64,000 nt of DNA, taken from NCBI GenBank assembly GCA_029817715.1, contig JARUPY010000189.1, forward strand, positions 3,472,001 through 3,536,000. Reading direction: 5' to 3'. This document shows positions 1 to 8,011 of this stretch, in pieces. Positions within the stretch are counted from its first letter, which is position 1; every line of letters begins with the position of its first letter. Both the position numbers and the translations under genes were made by a program. The notes below the pieces were generated by a model. That model worked only from the letters and a program-made list of their open reading frames with translations. It made no database searches and was not told the DNA's origin. Origin of the DNA: Melastoma dodecandrum (lineage: Eukaryota; Streptophyta; Magnoliopsida; Myrtales; Melastomataceae).

Positions 1-2
1 TT

Positions 3-401
3 CTTGAGACAATAATAAATCACCCTGAGATTTTAGCAGAGGGAATTCTAGATTACTTTTGACCTTTTCGCCATGCTCAATCGCTTCCGAGAAGGAAATT
101 CAGGTGAGACTTATAAAATCTTTTATCTTAGATTGAACCCTTTCATTTATTTTGAACATCTGTTTTTTGTTTAAGTAATTGTGCTTTTTTTATATGTTTA
201 GGATTTATGTAGAAATTAGGGATGAACATCAACTTGTGCTTTTTTTCTTTAAGTTCTACCTTGAGTCCACAAAAATCAATTACCAGGGATGCACAAATGT
301 CAATTGTCAAGCATGACTTCTTGCAGTTATTTGAAGATAACAAAATTGTGTCGGATGCAAAAATCATTAAAAGAAGTGCTCCAATGGACTCAAGCAAGTG
401 A
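3..401 (+). pseudogene. 3' end of an unrecognised plant gene (last two exons, one frame slip)
   Basis: Two coding stretches read on the plus strand. The first (3-113) reads LETIINHPEILAEG and continues to an acidic/aromatic segment ending at an AG|GTGAG donor. The second starts after a TTTAAG acceptor near 250 and reads to a TGA at 399-401, ending KRSAPMDSSK. In the first exon a run of four T near 57 shifts the frame by one base (TGA appears at once), so the copy is broken or the base is an error. I do not recognise the family. The gene continues to the left of the window. Confidence in coding is moderate and in function is nil. Confidence 0.4.
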
Positions 402-1067
402 GAAGGAGCATATTATTCTTATCTTTGCAGTTTCAGTTTCAAGTCTATAGCTAGTAGTTATGTACATCTAAGAAAAAAAATAAACAAGCGAACGCCAATG
501 TCTCCCTTGGTCTTTGCTAAGGTATCCTTCATTTGTCAATCCATTGACAAACATGTTGTAACTTTCGGGGATTAAACAAATGTTATCAAATCGAGTTTCA
601 GGTCGGAAATGACATGTTTTAACGGTGAATTGGAAGGTTCAAAATAAAATTATGAAATTACTACAAACAAACTTTCTTATTTAGAAAAAAGTATAGATAA
701 AGGGTTTAAATTAGAAAATAATTGAAAAAAAATTGAAAAAAAATTTAAAGTCTAAAATAGATGAGTGGTCATCTGATATATGTTAACATACACCTGAGTT
801 CAATGTCGTGACCGGTTAATAACTTATTGAACCATTCCATCAAAACATTCATATTGTTATTTTCTTAATCATATTCACCTTGATATTGTTGGACTTTATT
901 GGAAAACTATAATCTCGCGGACAAAATATCATCGTACAAATTGTCGTATGAAAATTATAGCGGTTCTGTCTCTAGTCACGGACGATGCACATTCGAAGAA
1001 TAATGGTTGATAGGATGATCCCAACCTCTGACGGAATATCAACAGAACCTTGGGATGAACTATTAAC
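402..1067. other. AT-rich intergenic DNA
   Basis: This is the 3' flank of the preceding gene remnant. I see no sustained reading frame, structural RNA or transposon terminus here. Confidence 0.5.
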
Positions 1068-1210
1068 GAAGTTGTCGGGGCTTATGAGTGTAATTTGGTA
1101 GCACTTCGGTAGCTTGGCGAAGTCGTCGGGGCCTATGGACATGATCCGGCCGCACTTTGATGGCATGATGAAGTTGTCGGGCCTTTAGGCATGATTCGGC
1201 TGAATCTTGA
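1068..1210. repeat. 51-bp tandem repeat, about 2.8 copies
   Basis: Copies start at 1068, 1119 and 1170, each opening with GAAGTYGTCGGG and containing a GGCC/GATCCGGC-like core. The first two are exactly 51 bp apart and the third is partial (41 bp). The period is a multiple of three, so the minus strand reads through all copies, but there is no other sign of coding. Confidence 0.7.
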
Positions 1211-1826
1211 TTCGCGTTGTAGAAGAACACCGGGGCGATGGGCGTCAATAGTGCTTCAGCGAGTGGAAGGCGGCGAGAATCCGTGGGAGCTTATCCAAAA
1301 GTGTTAGTGTGTATGTTTGAGGAGGAATCTAATTATAGGGTTCCAGGGCAATTTCTATTAGGAAGTTGATTATATCATATTATTCAGCTCTCAATGGACC
1401 AAGCCGAGGGCCGAGCTTAAACTTGGGGCTTAGTTTAGTCCCAAAAGTTGTAGTTTGGGTTGGGCTTATGGACCTTTATTTATGATCAAATATATGTCTC
1501 TTTATGAAGTCGAGTTTATAGCCCATCAAATTTAAGGCCGTTTTTTATGAGTTGGGTTTATAGCTCATTTACATACCATACAAATTGGATTATACCCACT
1601 AGGCTTAATATGAAGCCTATGTTGTAACAATATTATAAACAAAATTTTAATTTCTACACTTTATTTTACAAAAGGAGCCTTAAGCCCATGACCCACTTGG
1701 CCCATGTTCACTTGTCCCACTTCTGATGGAAAAGTCAACCTGAGTATCCCAACTCATATACAAAGGAGCTCCCCTCCCATATACCAATTCTTCTCCTGAC
1801 TCTCTCTCTTAAATTGTTTTGGGTTA
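1211..1826. other. Non-coding flank left of the inverted-repeat element
   Basis: AT-rich sequence with scattered TTGGGCTTA/GCCCA words and no open frame of note. It ends at the 9-bp target duplication at 1827. Confidence 0.5.
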
Positions 1827-1835
1827 TAAAAATAT

Positions 1836-1965
1836 GGCTTAATTATCAAATATACCCTCAACTTTACTAGTTTTTTCAGATTTACCCAGAAGTTTAAATT
1901 GTATCTCTAGGTAGCCTGTACTCTTGACTTGTTTCAAATTTACCCTATTTATTTCAGTCTCTTAG
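1836..1965 (+). repeat. Left terminal inverted repeat
   Basis: It begins GGCTTAATTATCAAATATAC and pairs with the reverse complement of 10363-10492. Similarity is strongest in the first 52 bp and fades toward the shared TTTCAAA and CAGTCTC/AAGTCTC words near the inner end. The viral primer site lies about 45 bp further in. Confidence 0.7.
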
Positions 1966-2008
1966 GTAAACTTTCCCAGACAATAAGAAAATTAATTCTT
2001 CTTAAGCG

Positions 2009-2020
2009 GCTCTGATACCA
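2009..2020 (-). promoter_or_regulatory. tRNA-iMet primer-binding site (pararetroviral nucleotide 1)
   Basis: The minus strand reads TGGTATCAGAGC, the exact complement of the plant initiator tRNA-Met 3' end, which primes reverse transcription in caulimovirids and many LTR elements. No LTRs flank this block, so the pararetroviral reading fits. By convention this site is position 1 of the circular viral genome, so the integrated copy is opened close to its natural discontinuity. Confidence 0.75.
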
Positions 2021-2043
2021 ATAAAGAAATTAAGGAATCGGAC

Positions 2044-2352
2044 TTAAGAAGATTTTCTCAGTTGTCTCTGTCGCCGGCGTTCTGCCAACCTCAAATACTC
2101 GTTAGAATATCTCGAACTTGCCGCAAACCCAAGATTGGATTTACCCTCAAGGAAATATTCCTCAAATTCACTCTGCAAGAGAGTCAGCTCTTCTAATTTC
2201 TTAGAGTAGCTATCCACAAGCTCAAAAAGCTGCTGTATTTGCGCTGAGAGGCCTGCCAGTCGATCTACTACCATGTTGAGAAGTCCAGTAGCAGAATCCT
2301 TGCCCACACCGTGATCCAAATGTAGGAGCTCGGGGTTTGGACAATCAGTCAT
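2044..2352 (-). CDS. Small coiled-coil ORF in the viral leader/intergenic region
   Basis: A 102-residue frame from the first ATG (2352); the open frame extends upstream to 2412 without another ATG. It is rich in Leu/Gln/Glu with heptad-like spacing (VDRLAGLSAQIQQLFELV) and has a basic tail (RRRQRQLRKSS). It lies between the TATA-like box at 2606-2614 and the primer site. Small coiled-coil proteins are known from several caulimovirid genera (for example ORF products needed for virion or vector interactions), but I see no specific match. It may also be a fortuitous leader frame. Confidence 0.35.
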   Translation of the reverse strand: MTDCPNPELLHLDHGVGKDSATGLLNMVVDRLAGLSAQIQQLFELVDSYSKKLEELTLLQSEFEEYFLEGKSNLGFAASSRYSNEYLRLAERRRQRQLRKSS

Positions 2353-2605
2353 AAGACTCTTGCTTTCGCAACTGTCGTGCTTTTGCACCACCTTCACAAT
2401 CTTATTAGATTATGAAGATTATCATAAACTACACAGCGGAAAGTTTATCATACCTTAACTCAGTGGGCTACTCAGAGGGTTCACCAAGCTTCCGCAACAA
2501 TGGAGATCCAAGAGTAGCACAATTCTCAAACTAGAGAATTCAGCGAACGCATCCGCAAACTGGAGAGGCTCTTCTGTGTCGTTCCAATGCCCTTACACTG
2601 AGGGT

Positions 2606-2614
2606 CTTATATAG
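2606..2614 (-). promoter_or_regulatory. TATA box, candidate pararetroviral pregenomic promoter
   Basis: The minus strand reads CTATATAAG, the TATA form typical of caulimovirid pregenomic-RNA promoters, about 590 nt upstream of the primer site. That distance fits a long viral leader. It lies in the gap between the last accessory ORF (ending 2945) and the leader ORF. Confidence 0.5.
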
Positions 2615-2831
2615 ACACTCCTCATCCAAGGTTTCAGCCTAAGGCTATACTCCCTGCAAGGTTCTTGATCTTTCGATCTGACCTTCCGTTAGTCTTAACC
2701 AATGTTAATTCCAACCACCTTACTCTTGGTTCCTTAAGGTATTCGGAGAGCGATTCAGAGATTTCTTACTCAGAGTTTTTGAGAGAGAATTTCTCTATTC
2801 GATTCGCCTCCCCAAATGAGGTAGAGGGCTT

Positions 2832-2843
2832 GTGAATATATAC
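2832..2843 (-). promoter_or_regulatory. Second TATA-like box
   Basis: The minus strand reads TGTATATATTCA followed by a C/T-rich stretch and GAGGCG. It is about 225 bp upstream of the stronger TATA at 2606 and could be an alternative promoter, or chance in AT-rich DNA. Confidence 0.25.
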
Positions 2844-2944
2844 ACAAAGGAGCTGGTGCCTATGCACTATTTGCCAGCTCAAAAGTAAAAGGAATCTAGA
2901 CTGTTGCAAAAGTTAGTGGGGTCCTAATGACCGACAGAAATGTC

Positions 2945-3499
2945 CTAGTCTAACTCTATGCAGTTGTCTTCTCCCGTCTGCATTGGAGCGCTGTCTTGGG
3001 AGACTCCTTCCTTGTTGTTGGCGTTTGAAGTTTCGCCAACTCCCTCTTTCTCTGAGAGTCCCGATGGGTCTTGGACCGCATTAAGAATTTGTTGGGCTCT
3101 CTCATCATGCTCGATTTGCTGATTTAAGGTCTTGTTTGTAAAATCAGCAATCTTACTCCAAACCTCGAAGGTGTCGGTTCGGAGGTGCAACTCAGAGTTC
3201 TCTCGCCTCCAGAAGCTATCCAGAAGGTCGAGCATTCTCTGCCATCCCCGGTCTCCCGCTTGTTCGTCTATAAGGCTCAGATTTGACCGAAGAATCGTGA
3301 CGGTAATTATACCATCACAGAGCACGTAGTATTCGTCCTTGCGGGCTAACACATGCTCCAGCACATCTTTAAGGAACTCAACCTTTATGGCCTTCCGGAC
3401 AGTTTTGTCCTTGTAGTATTTCCGCCATAAACCTCTCTGATCGAGGTCTTGTCGTTGAGGTTCCACCAGACGCCTACTTTCACGGGGTGGATATCCCAT
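2945..3499 (-). CDS. Pararetroviral accessory ORF, C-terminal part (unknown function)
   Basis: 184 residues from an ATG at 3499. The start is basic and Arg/Gln-rich, the middle (FLKDVLEHVLARKDEYYVLC and following) looks like a folded alpha/beta or helical domain, and the tail is acidic and low in complexity (EKEGVGETSNANNKEG). It overlaps the preceding frame (3385-3816) by about 115 bp in another phase, so the two are probably one protein split by a frameshift between about 3430 and 3490, or two overlapping viral genes. The position after RNase H is where transactivator/inclusion-body proteins sit in several caulimovirid genera. I see no recognisable viroplasmin motif. Confidence 0.5.
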   Translation of the reverse strand: MGYPPRESRRLVEPQRQDLDQRGLWRKYYKDKTVRKAIKVEFLKDVLEHVLARKDEYYVLCDGIITVTILRSNLSLIDEQAGDRGWQRMLDLLDSFWRRENSELHLRTDTFEVWSKIADFTNKTLNQQIEHDERAQQILNAVQDPSGLSEKEGVGETSNANNKEGVSQDSAPMQTGEDNCIELD

Positions 3500-3816
3500 A
3501 CTTGCAGATTTTGAAGTATCACCTTCCCATACTGCGGATGGTCTTCTTCCTCCCTCATTGTGCTAGTAATCAACGTCGTGGCATACTTTGGTCCGTAGCC
3601 TAGGCATCCGAGTACAAACCTTACCAACGTAGGCAGGGGTTCCATACATTCTGGTTCGGATCTGTCGATTTCCAGTATGTCTACAAACCCAGCATAGACG
3701 TAAGGCGCTGCTACTCCCACCATATCTGAGTGAATTCTCAGAGACGGCCACTTCCCCGATATCCAGTGTAGATACGGCTGAAGTACAGTGTTCTCCTCAA
3801 GCGAGGATTCACTCAT
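3385..3816 (-). CDS. Pararetroviral accessory ORF, N-terminal part (unknown function)
   Basis: The first ATG is at 3816, only 8 nt beyond the stop (3825-3827) of the preceding zinc-knuckle ORF. Such tight packing of ORFs is typical of caulimovirid polycistronic RNA. The frame starts MSESSLEENTVLQPYLHW and continues with a globular Trp/Tyr/Pro-rich domain that breaks down after about 3440, where the other frame (2945-3499) takes over. No family was recognised. An inclusion-body/transactivator role would fit the position but is only inference. Confidence 0.5.
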   Translation of the reverse strand: MSESSLEENTVLQPYLHWISGKWPSLRIHSDMVGVAAPYVYAGFVDILEIDRSEPECMEPLPTLVRFVLGCLGYGPKYATTLITSTMREEEDHPQYGKVILQNLQVWDIHPVKVGVWWNLNDKTSIREVYGGNTTRTKLSGRP

Positions 3817-3824
3817 GTCCACTA

Positions 3825-5213
3825 CTACCTTGGGACGTCATAGTCTTTGATTTCCCCCGGTATTATAGACATCGATGTGGAGAATATCTGCTGTCTTTCC
3901 TTTTCAACTCGAGACAGCTCCTCCTCACATGAAGCCATAATCGATAGCTTATACTCCAGATCTTTGATGTACTCGGCGGTTTTTCTTGCAAAAAACTCAA
4001 TCTGGCGCTTGTCATCATGTTTGATGCCACCCATGAGTCCTCCACAGACCATAGCCGCATCCCAACTTAGGAATTCGTCCTTAGATGAGTCTTCATCAAA
4101 AAACCAGGATCCTCCCAGATCCTCTTGGGTTTTCCCAACATGGCTCTTGCCATCGTGACCTCTGTCACCGTGAGAAGTCTCACCAGACTCTTTGATCGAG
4201 TCTCTTACAGGAATTGATTCCTCAAGGCTTTCTTTCTTTTCAAGATTACCTTCCAATGCTGCGTAAGCACTTCCGAAGTCGAAGTATTGCTCACACTCCA
4301 TTGCAGCCGCTTCTTCTGGTTCTCCCCTTGGTTCAGGGTCTACCACCTGAATTGGCTCGCCAATTATGGCCTTAAACTTAGCCTCCTCCTCAGCATATTG
4401 TGTTTCCATTTCCTCCTTCTGTTCTTCCTTGCTTTGTAACAAAGCTTTGTAGGATTTCACAGCTTGATTAATGGACATTTTCTGCTCTTTGGCTAAGTGG
4501 TTTCTGCAGTAGTTAAACTGCTCCATGGTCAAAGGAGACCACCAAGGTTCTTCAACCTTTCCGTCCTTCTTAGGACCATCCTTTGCAGAATCATCCCCTT
4601 TGGGACCAGAAGACCCAAGCCTCTTGGCTTTCCTCTTCTTCCTGGCTTTCTCCTCTGACTCGGCTTTTGCCTTGTCTTTCAGATCTGCCATTTTCACATC
4701 TCTTCTGGAGCTTTCCTCCTTCGGATCTGTCATCTTCTTTTGAAGATCTTTCTTCACATCTCTTTCAGAGTTGGTGTTACCCTTCTCCTTCAGATCTGTC
4801 TTCCCCTCCTGGGAAACTCTCGCTTTCTCCTTGGGATTGGTTATTACCTTTCCCTTAGATCCAGCCATCCCCTTCTGGGATTCTTTCGCCTTTCCCTTAG
4901 ATCTGGCCTCAGCCTCCTTGGGATTAGCCATCTCCTTCTGGAGATCTGGTTTCGCTTCACTCTTGGAGTCAGCTTTTGCTTTCTCCTTAAGTTCAGCCTT
5001 CCCCTTCTGGGAATCCGCAGTTTTCAGCTTCTTGGGACATTCGTAAGAACGATGTCCTAGTTGCTTGCACTGCCAGCAGAGCACTGCCGCCTTCGTTCCT
5101 GAAACGGAACCAGCATCACTATGCTCACTTTCTCCCTTGTTAGGACATACCTTTCGGGAGTGTCCCTCCTTCTTGCATCCCCAGCATATCTTTCTCTTTG
5201 CAGCAGGATCCAT
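3825..5213 (-). CDS. Lysine-rich double zinc-knuckle protein of the pararetrovirus
   Basis: 462 residues from the ATG at 5213, intact. Two CCHC knuckles lie at the N terminus (C10-C13-H18-C23 and C46-C49-H54-C59). Residues about 60-210 are a degenerate K/E/D-rich repeat built on KEKA/KGK/LQKEM words, predicted to be highly charged and coiled. The C-terminal half has an acidic section and a final coiled-coil-like segment (KDLEYKLSIMASCEEELSRV). It overlaps the end of the RNase H frame by about 75 bp in another phase. A separate nucleic-acid-binding ORF after RNase H is unusual for the family; the coat protein further upstream has its own knuckle. The function is unknown. It stayed open while the pol frame decayed. 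Confidence 0.6.
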   Translation of the reverse strand: MDPAAKRKICWGCKKEGHSRKVCPNKGESEHSDAGSVSGTKAAVLCWQCKQLGHRSYECPKKLKTADSQKGKAELKEKAKADSKSEAKPDLQKEMANPKEAEARSKGKAKESQKGMAGSKGKVITNPKEKARVSQEGKTDLKEKGNTNSERDVKKDLQKKMTDPKEESSRRDVKMADLKDKAKAESEEKARKKRKAKRLGSSGPKGDDSAKDGPKKDGKVEEPWWSPLTMEQFNYCRNHLAKEQKMSINQAVKSYKALLQSKEEQKEEMETQYAEEEAKFKAIIGEPIQVVDPEPRGEPEEAAAMECEQYFDFGSAYAALEGNLEKKESLEESIPVRDSIKESGETSHGDRGHDGKSHVGKTQEDLGGSWFFDEDSSKDEFLSWDAAMVCGGLMGGIKHDDKRQIEFFARKTAEYIKDLEYKLSIMASCEEELSRVEKERQQIFSTSMSIIPGEIKDYDVPR

Positions 5214-6943
5214 CTGCAGAGTTTTTAGAAAGAGAGGTGTTTGCAAGTTCTCTAGAGAGAGAGTCAGCTATTATGTTGTGGTCGGACTTAATGTATTCGA
5301 CCTCATATTTATAATAGCTTAATTGTTCCTGCAACCTTAAGAGTCTAGTTTGCCTAGCTTCCTTAAGGTTCAGTCTCATAAACCTTTTTACATTGGTCGA
5401 GTCAGAGCGCACTAAAAATTCTTTTGGTGCCAAAAAGATGTAAAAGGCCTTTATTCCGTTTTTTAAGGCCAATACCTCCTTTTCATGTATCGGGTATCTT
5501 AATTCATACCCCTTGAAGCTTCCCGACCAGTATTTACACACCGGTTCTGGTTTTCGTCCTCTAATTTTGAGGACTGCTCCCCATATCCTTCAGAAGCATC
5601 AACTTCCAAGACTAACTCGTCCTTGTCAGAAGGTAGAGCAAGTTGTGGCAAATTTTTCACCTTTGCTTTAATCCTTCTAATGGATTGAGTGTCTTCATCT
5701 TCCCATTTCCAAGGATTTGTAGAAGAGGTTTTCTTCGCAATCCTACTTAGATCTCGGGAAAGATCTTTCACAAACTTTCTTGCATAGTTAGCGCATCCAC
5801 AAAATCTTTGGACTTGCTTTCTATCCTCAAGTCAGTCAGGAAAATTAATTATTTTCTCAGCAATATGATTTTGCAGTTTAATTTTTCCCTGCTCAATCTC
5901 CATGCCTAGAAAATTAACTGATTCCCTAAACCGCTCTATCTTTTTCTTTGATAGAATCATGCATTCTCGTCGGAAAACATCAGTCACCTCATCAAGGTGT
6001 CTCATGTGTTCATCTTCAGTCTGACTGTAGATTAGCACATCGTCAATATAAACCGCACAAAATTTTCGGACCTACTTGAAAGCATTATCCATTTTGCGCT
6101 GAATACGCCTGGAGCATTTTTCAGGCTGAACGGCATTACCAACCATTCAAACATTCCTTGCGGAGCATTGAAGGCAGTTAGAGGAACCGATCCTTCCTCC
6201 ATCTTGACTTGCCAGTATCCACTTTTCAAGTCAAATTTAGAGAAGAACTTTGGTTGGCTCAGACTTATCCTATCAATTAAATCTCCCGCAGTGGGAATCT
6301 TATAGCCATCGTCTTTTGTAGCTTTGTTAAGCTGACGATAATCTATAACCATTCGTGCTTTACCTCGCACCTTCTCGGCATGATTAATAACCATAAAGGC
6401 AGGACTAGAATGTGGACTGCAACTGTCCTTAATCAAGCATTTCCCAAGCAACTCAGGAATTTGTTTGTCAAACTCCTCAACCATCTCAGCCGTATACGTA
6501 ATGTTTCTGGCTCTCATAATTGTTCCGGGATCTTTCAACTCTAATCTAGCCTTTAGGCCATTTCGAGTCCATAACTTTAGTGGATCTTCACTAAAATTAT
6601 CGGCTAGTTTTATTAGGAACTTATCCCATTTCGTTCCTGTTAACTTGACAGCCATACACACTTCTTGTTTTGGAAACAAGTCGTCATACCAGCTAGAATT
6701 TCTGGTATTCGTTGGAGAAAACAGGGTTTGTTCCCATGAATCGTTCTCATCCAACCGTATATCACCACGTTGAGCTCGCACTCTGAAAGCTCTTTCACAT
6801 GGGATATCTCCACAGTATTCTGTCCGTTTTACTGGATAAAAGCCAAATTTTAACCGAAGTCTAGGCTCTTGTAGAATACTTATCTTTACCCCACCGATGG
6901 AAACATCATTTTCATTCTGCACAAAAGGAAGGTTTTCCTTCTG
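5140..6943 (-). pseudogene. Pararetroviral reverse transcriptase - RNase H, broken
   Basis: Reads from 6943 downward. The RT thumb/palm/fingers region is at about 6700-6100 (motifs MVIDYRQLNKAT, FDLKSGYWQV, GMFEWLVMPF) and the catalytic YIDD is at 6039-6050. The connection and RNase H follow: VLEVDASEGYG at about 5590-5620, and the DEDD-type second half to 5140. Breaks: a frame change between about 6075 and 6115, an in-frame TAG at 6072-6074, TGA at 5832-5834, and another frame change near 5499-5541. The upstream TGA at 6944-6946 separates it from the protease in the same frame. The enzyme would replicate the viral genome by reverse transcription. This copy cannot encode it. Confidence 0.8.
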
Positions 6944-7834
6944 TCATTTCAAAAAGGCGTTACCAATAATGATGTCGGCCTCTAGTAAAGGATGTGCAAG
7001 AATCTCCTTAATGATGAACTTTTGTCCACCAATAAAGACAGGCACGTTGCTTGCCTTATGACAAACAATTGTGGCCATACCATCGACGTTAACCATGTGG
7101 ATGGGTTTCTGCAATGGTTTCCACCACTCATCTGGCAGAGTATTGAGTCTAGCACAAGTTATGCTACACCCAGTGTCTATCAAAGTATCCAGAGAATACT
7201 CATAGTATCCAGGAAATTTGAAAGTTAGAGCCACATATGTGCTCATGTCTTCCTTCCTAACACTAATCCCAATATTCTCAGGTACCTTCTGGGATGGTTC
7301 TATCATCCTCCAGATATCGTCTATCGGTATAGACCTTTGCTCGGCTATTTGCTCAATAACCTTACAAACTTCAGGAATCCCAGATAAAGAGTTTTCCATA
7401 TTGGTAACTCTTAACATCCTTATGGATTCTTCTCTCGTTTGGTCTACCGGGTCTTCATAGACTGGTAATGATACATGTCTATACCCTACGATTCTACCCG
7501 TATGTTGCGACGGGGCTCTCGAATCAACAGACCTTCGAGACATTTCTTCTATTAGTGGTGGAGCAGATGCCTCTGCTGGTCGGGACACTATTATGTCCTC
7601 TCCCACATCACTAGCTCTAGAAGAAACATCAGAGGGCGTTCTATTGAACGGCTCTCTCAGGATTGGCTTCCTCATAGGCAAATGCCTGTCAGCCCTTTCG
7701 CTAAGCATAGGCAAATGCCTATCAGTCCTTTCATTGACCCTTGACGGATCTCCTAACATGAGAGTAATTTCATTACCCCTTTGTCGGATGTTTGCCGCAC
7801 TAATGGGTCTAGAACTACTACCAGGTTCAGTCAT
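6944..7834 (-). pseudogene. Pararetroviral aspartic protease segment
   Basis: 296 open residues ending at TGA 6944-6946. The N-terminal 150 residues are Ser/Arg/Pro-rich and disordered, with a short duplicated unit (two nearly identical ERADRHLPM-type copies). The C-terminal part is a retropepsin-like domain with active-site LIDTGCS at about 7160-7180 and the late motif ADIIIGNAFLK. It is in the same frame as the coat/movement segment upstream and the RT downstream, so all were once one polyprotein that this protease would have cut. The ATG at 7834 is probably not a natural start, because the frame continues upstream past a TAG at 7850-7852. Confidence 0.75.
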
Positions 7835-8011
7835 AACCCAGTTTCTTGGCTAGGTTAACTCCAATGGGTTTACCTCCCGCCTGTGAAACTGTTGGTAGTT
7901 ATTATGACCTTCTTCGAACAACTCAGTAAGTCTTGAGATGTTCCTCACACCAGGACTAGTGGTATTTACCAATCGGTAAATTACTCTAGTGTGATACGCC
8001 AAATATTTGGC

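Noticed and set aside
2009..2020. Primer site as evidence of an LTR retrotransposon
   Set aside because: No direct LTRs flank it, and the downstream genes are a movement protein and coat protein of pararetroviral type.
4525..5060. Overlapping plus-strand frames (70-106 codons) rich in Ser/Leu/Phe
   Set aside because: They are the antisense of the lysine-rich viral repeat; the composition follows directly from the opposite strand.
7593..7853. Plus-strand frame of 86 codons opposite the viral protease
   Set aside because: Shadow of the minus-strand protease segment; no ATG context or homology.
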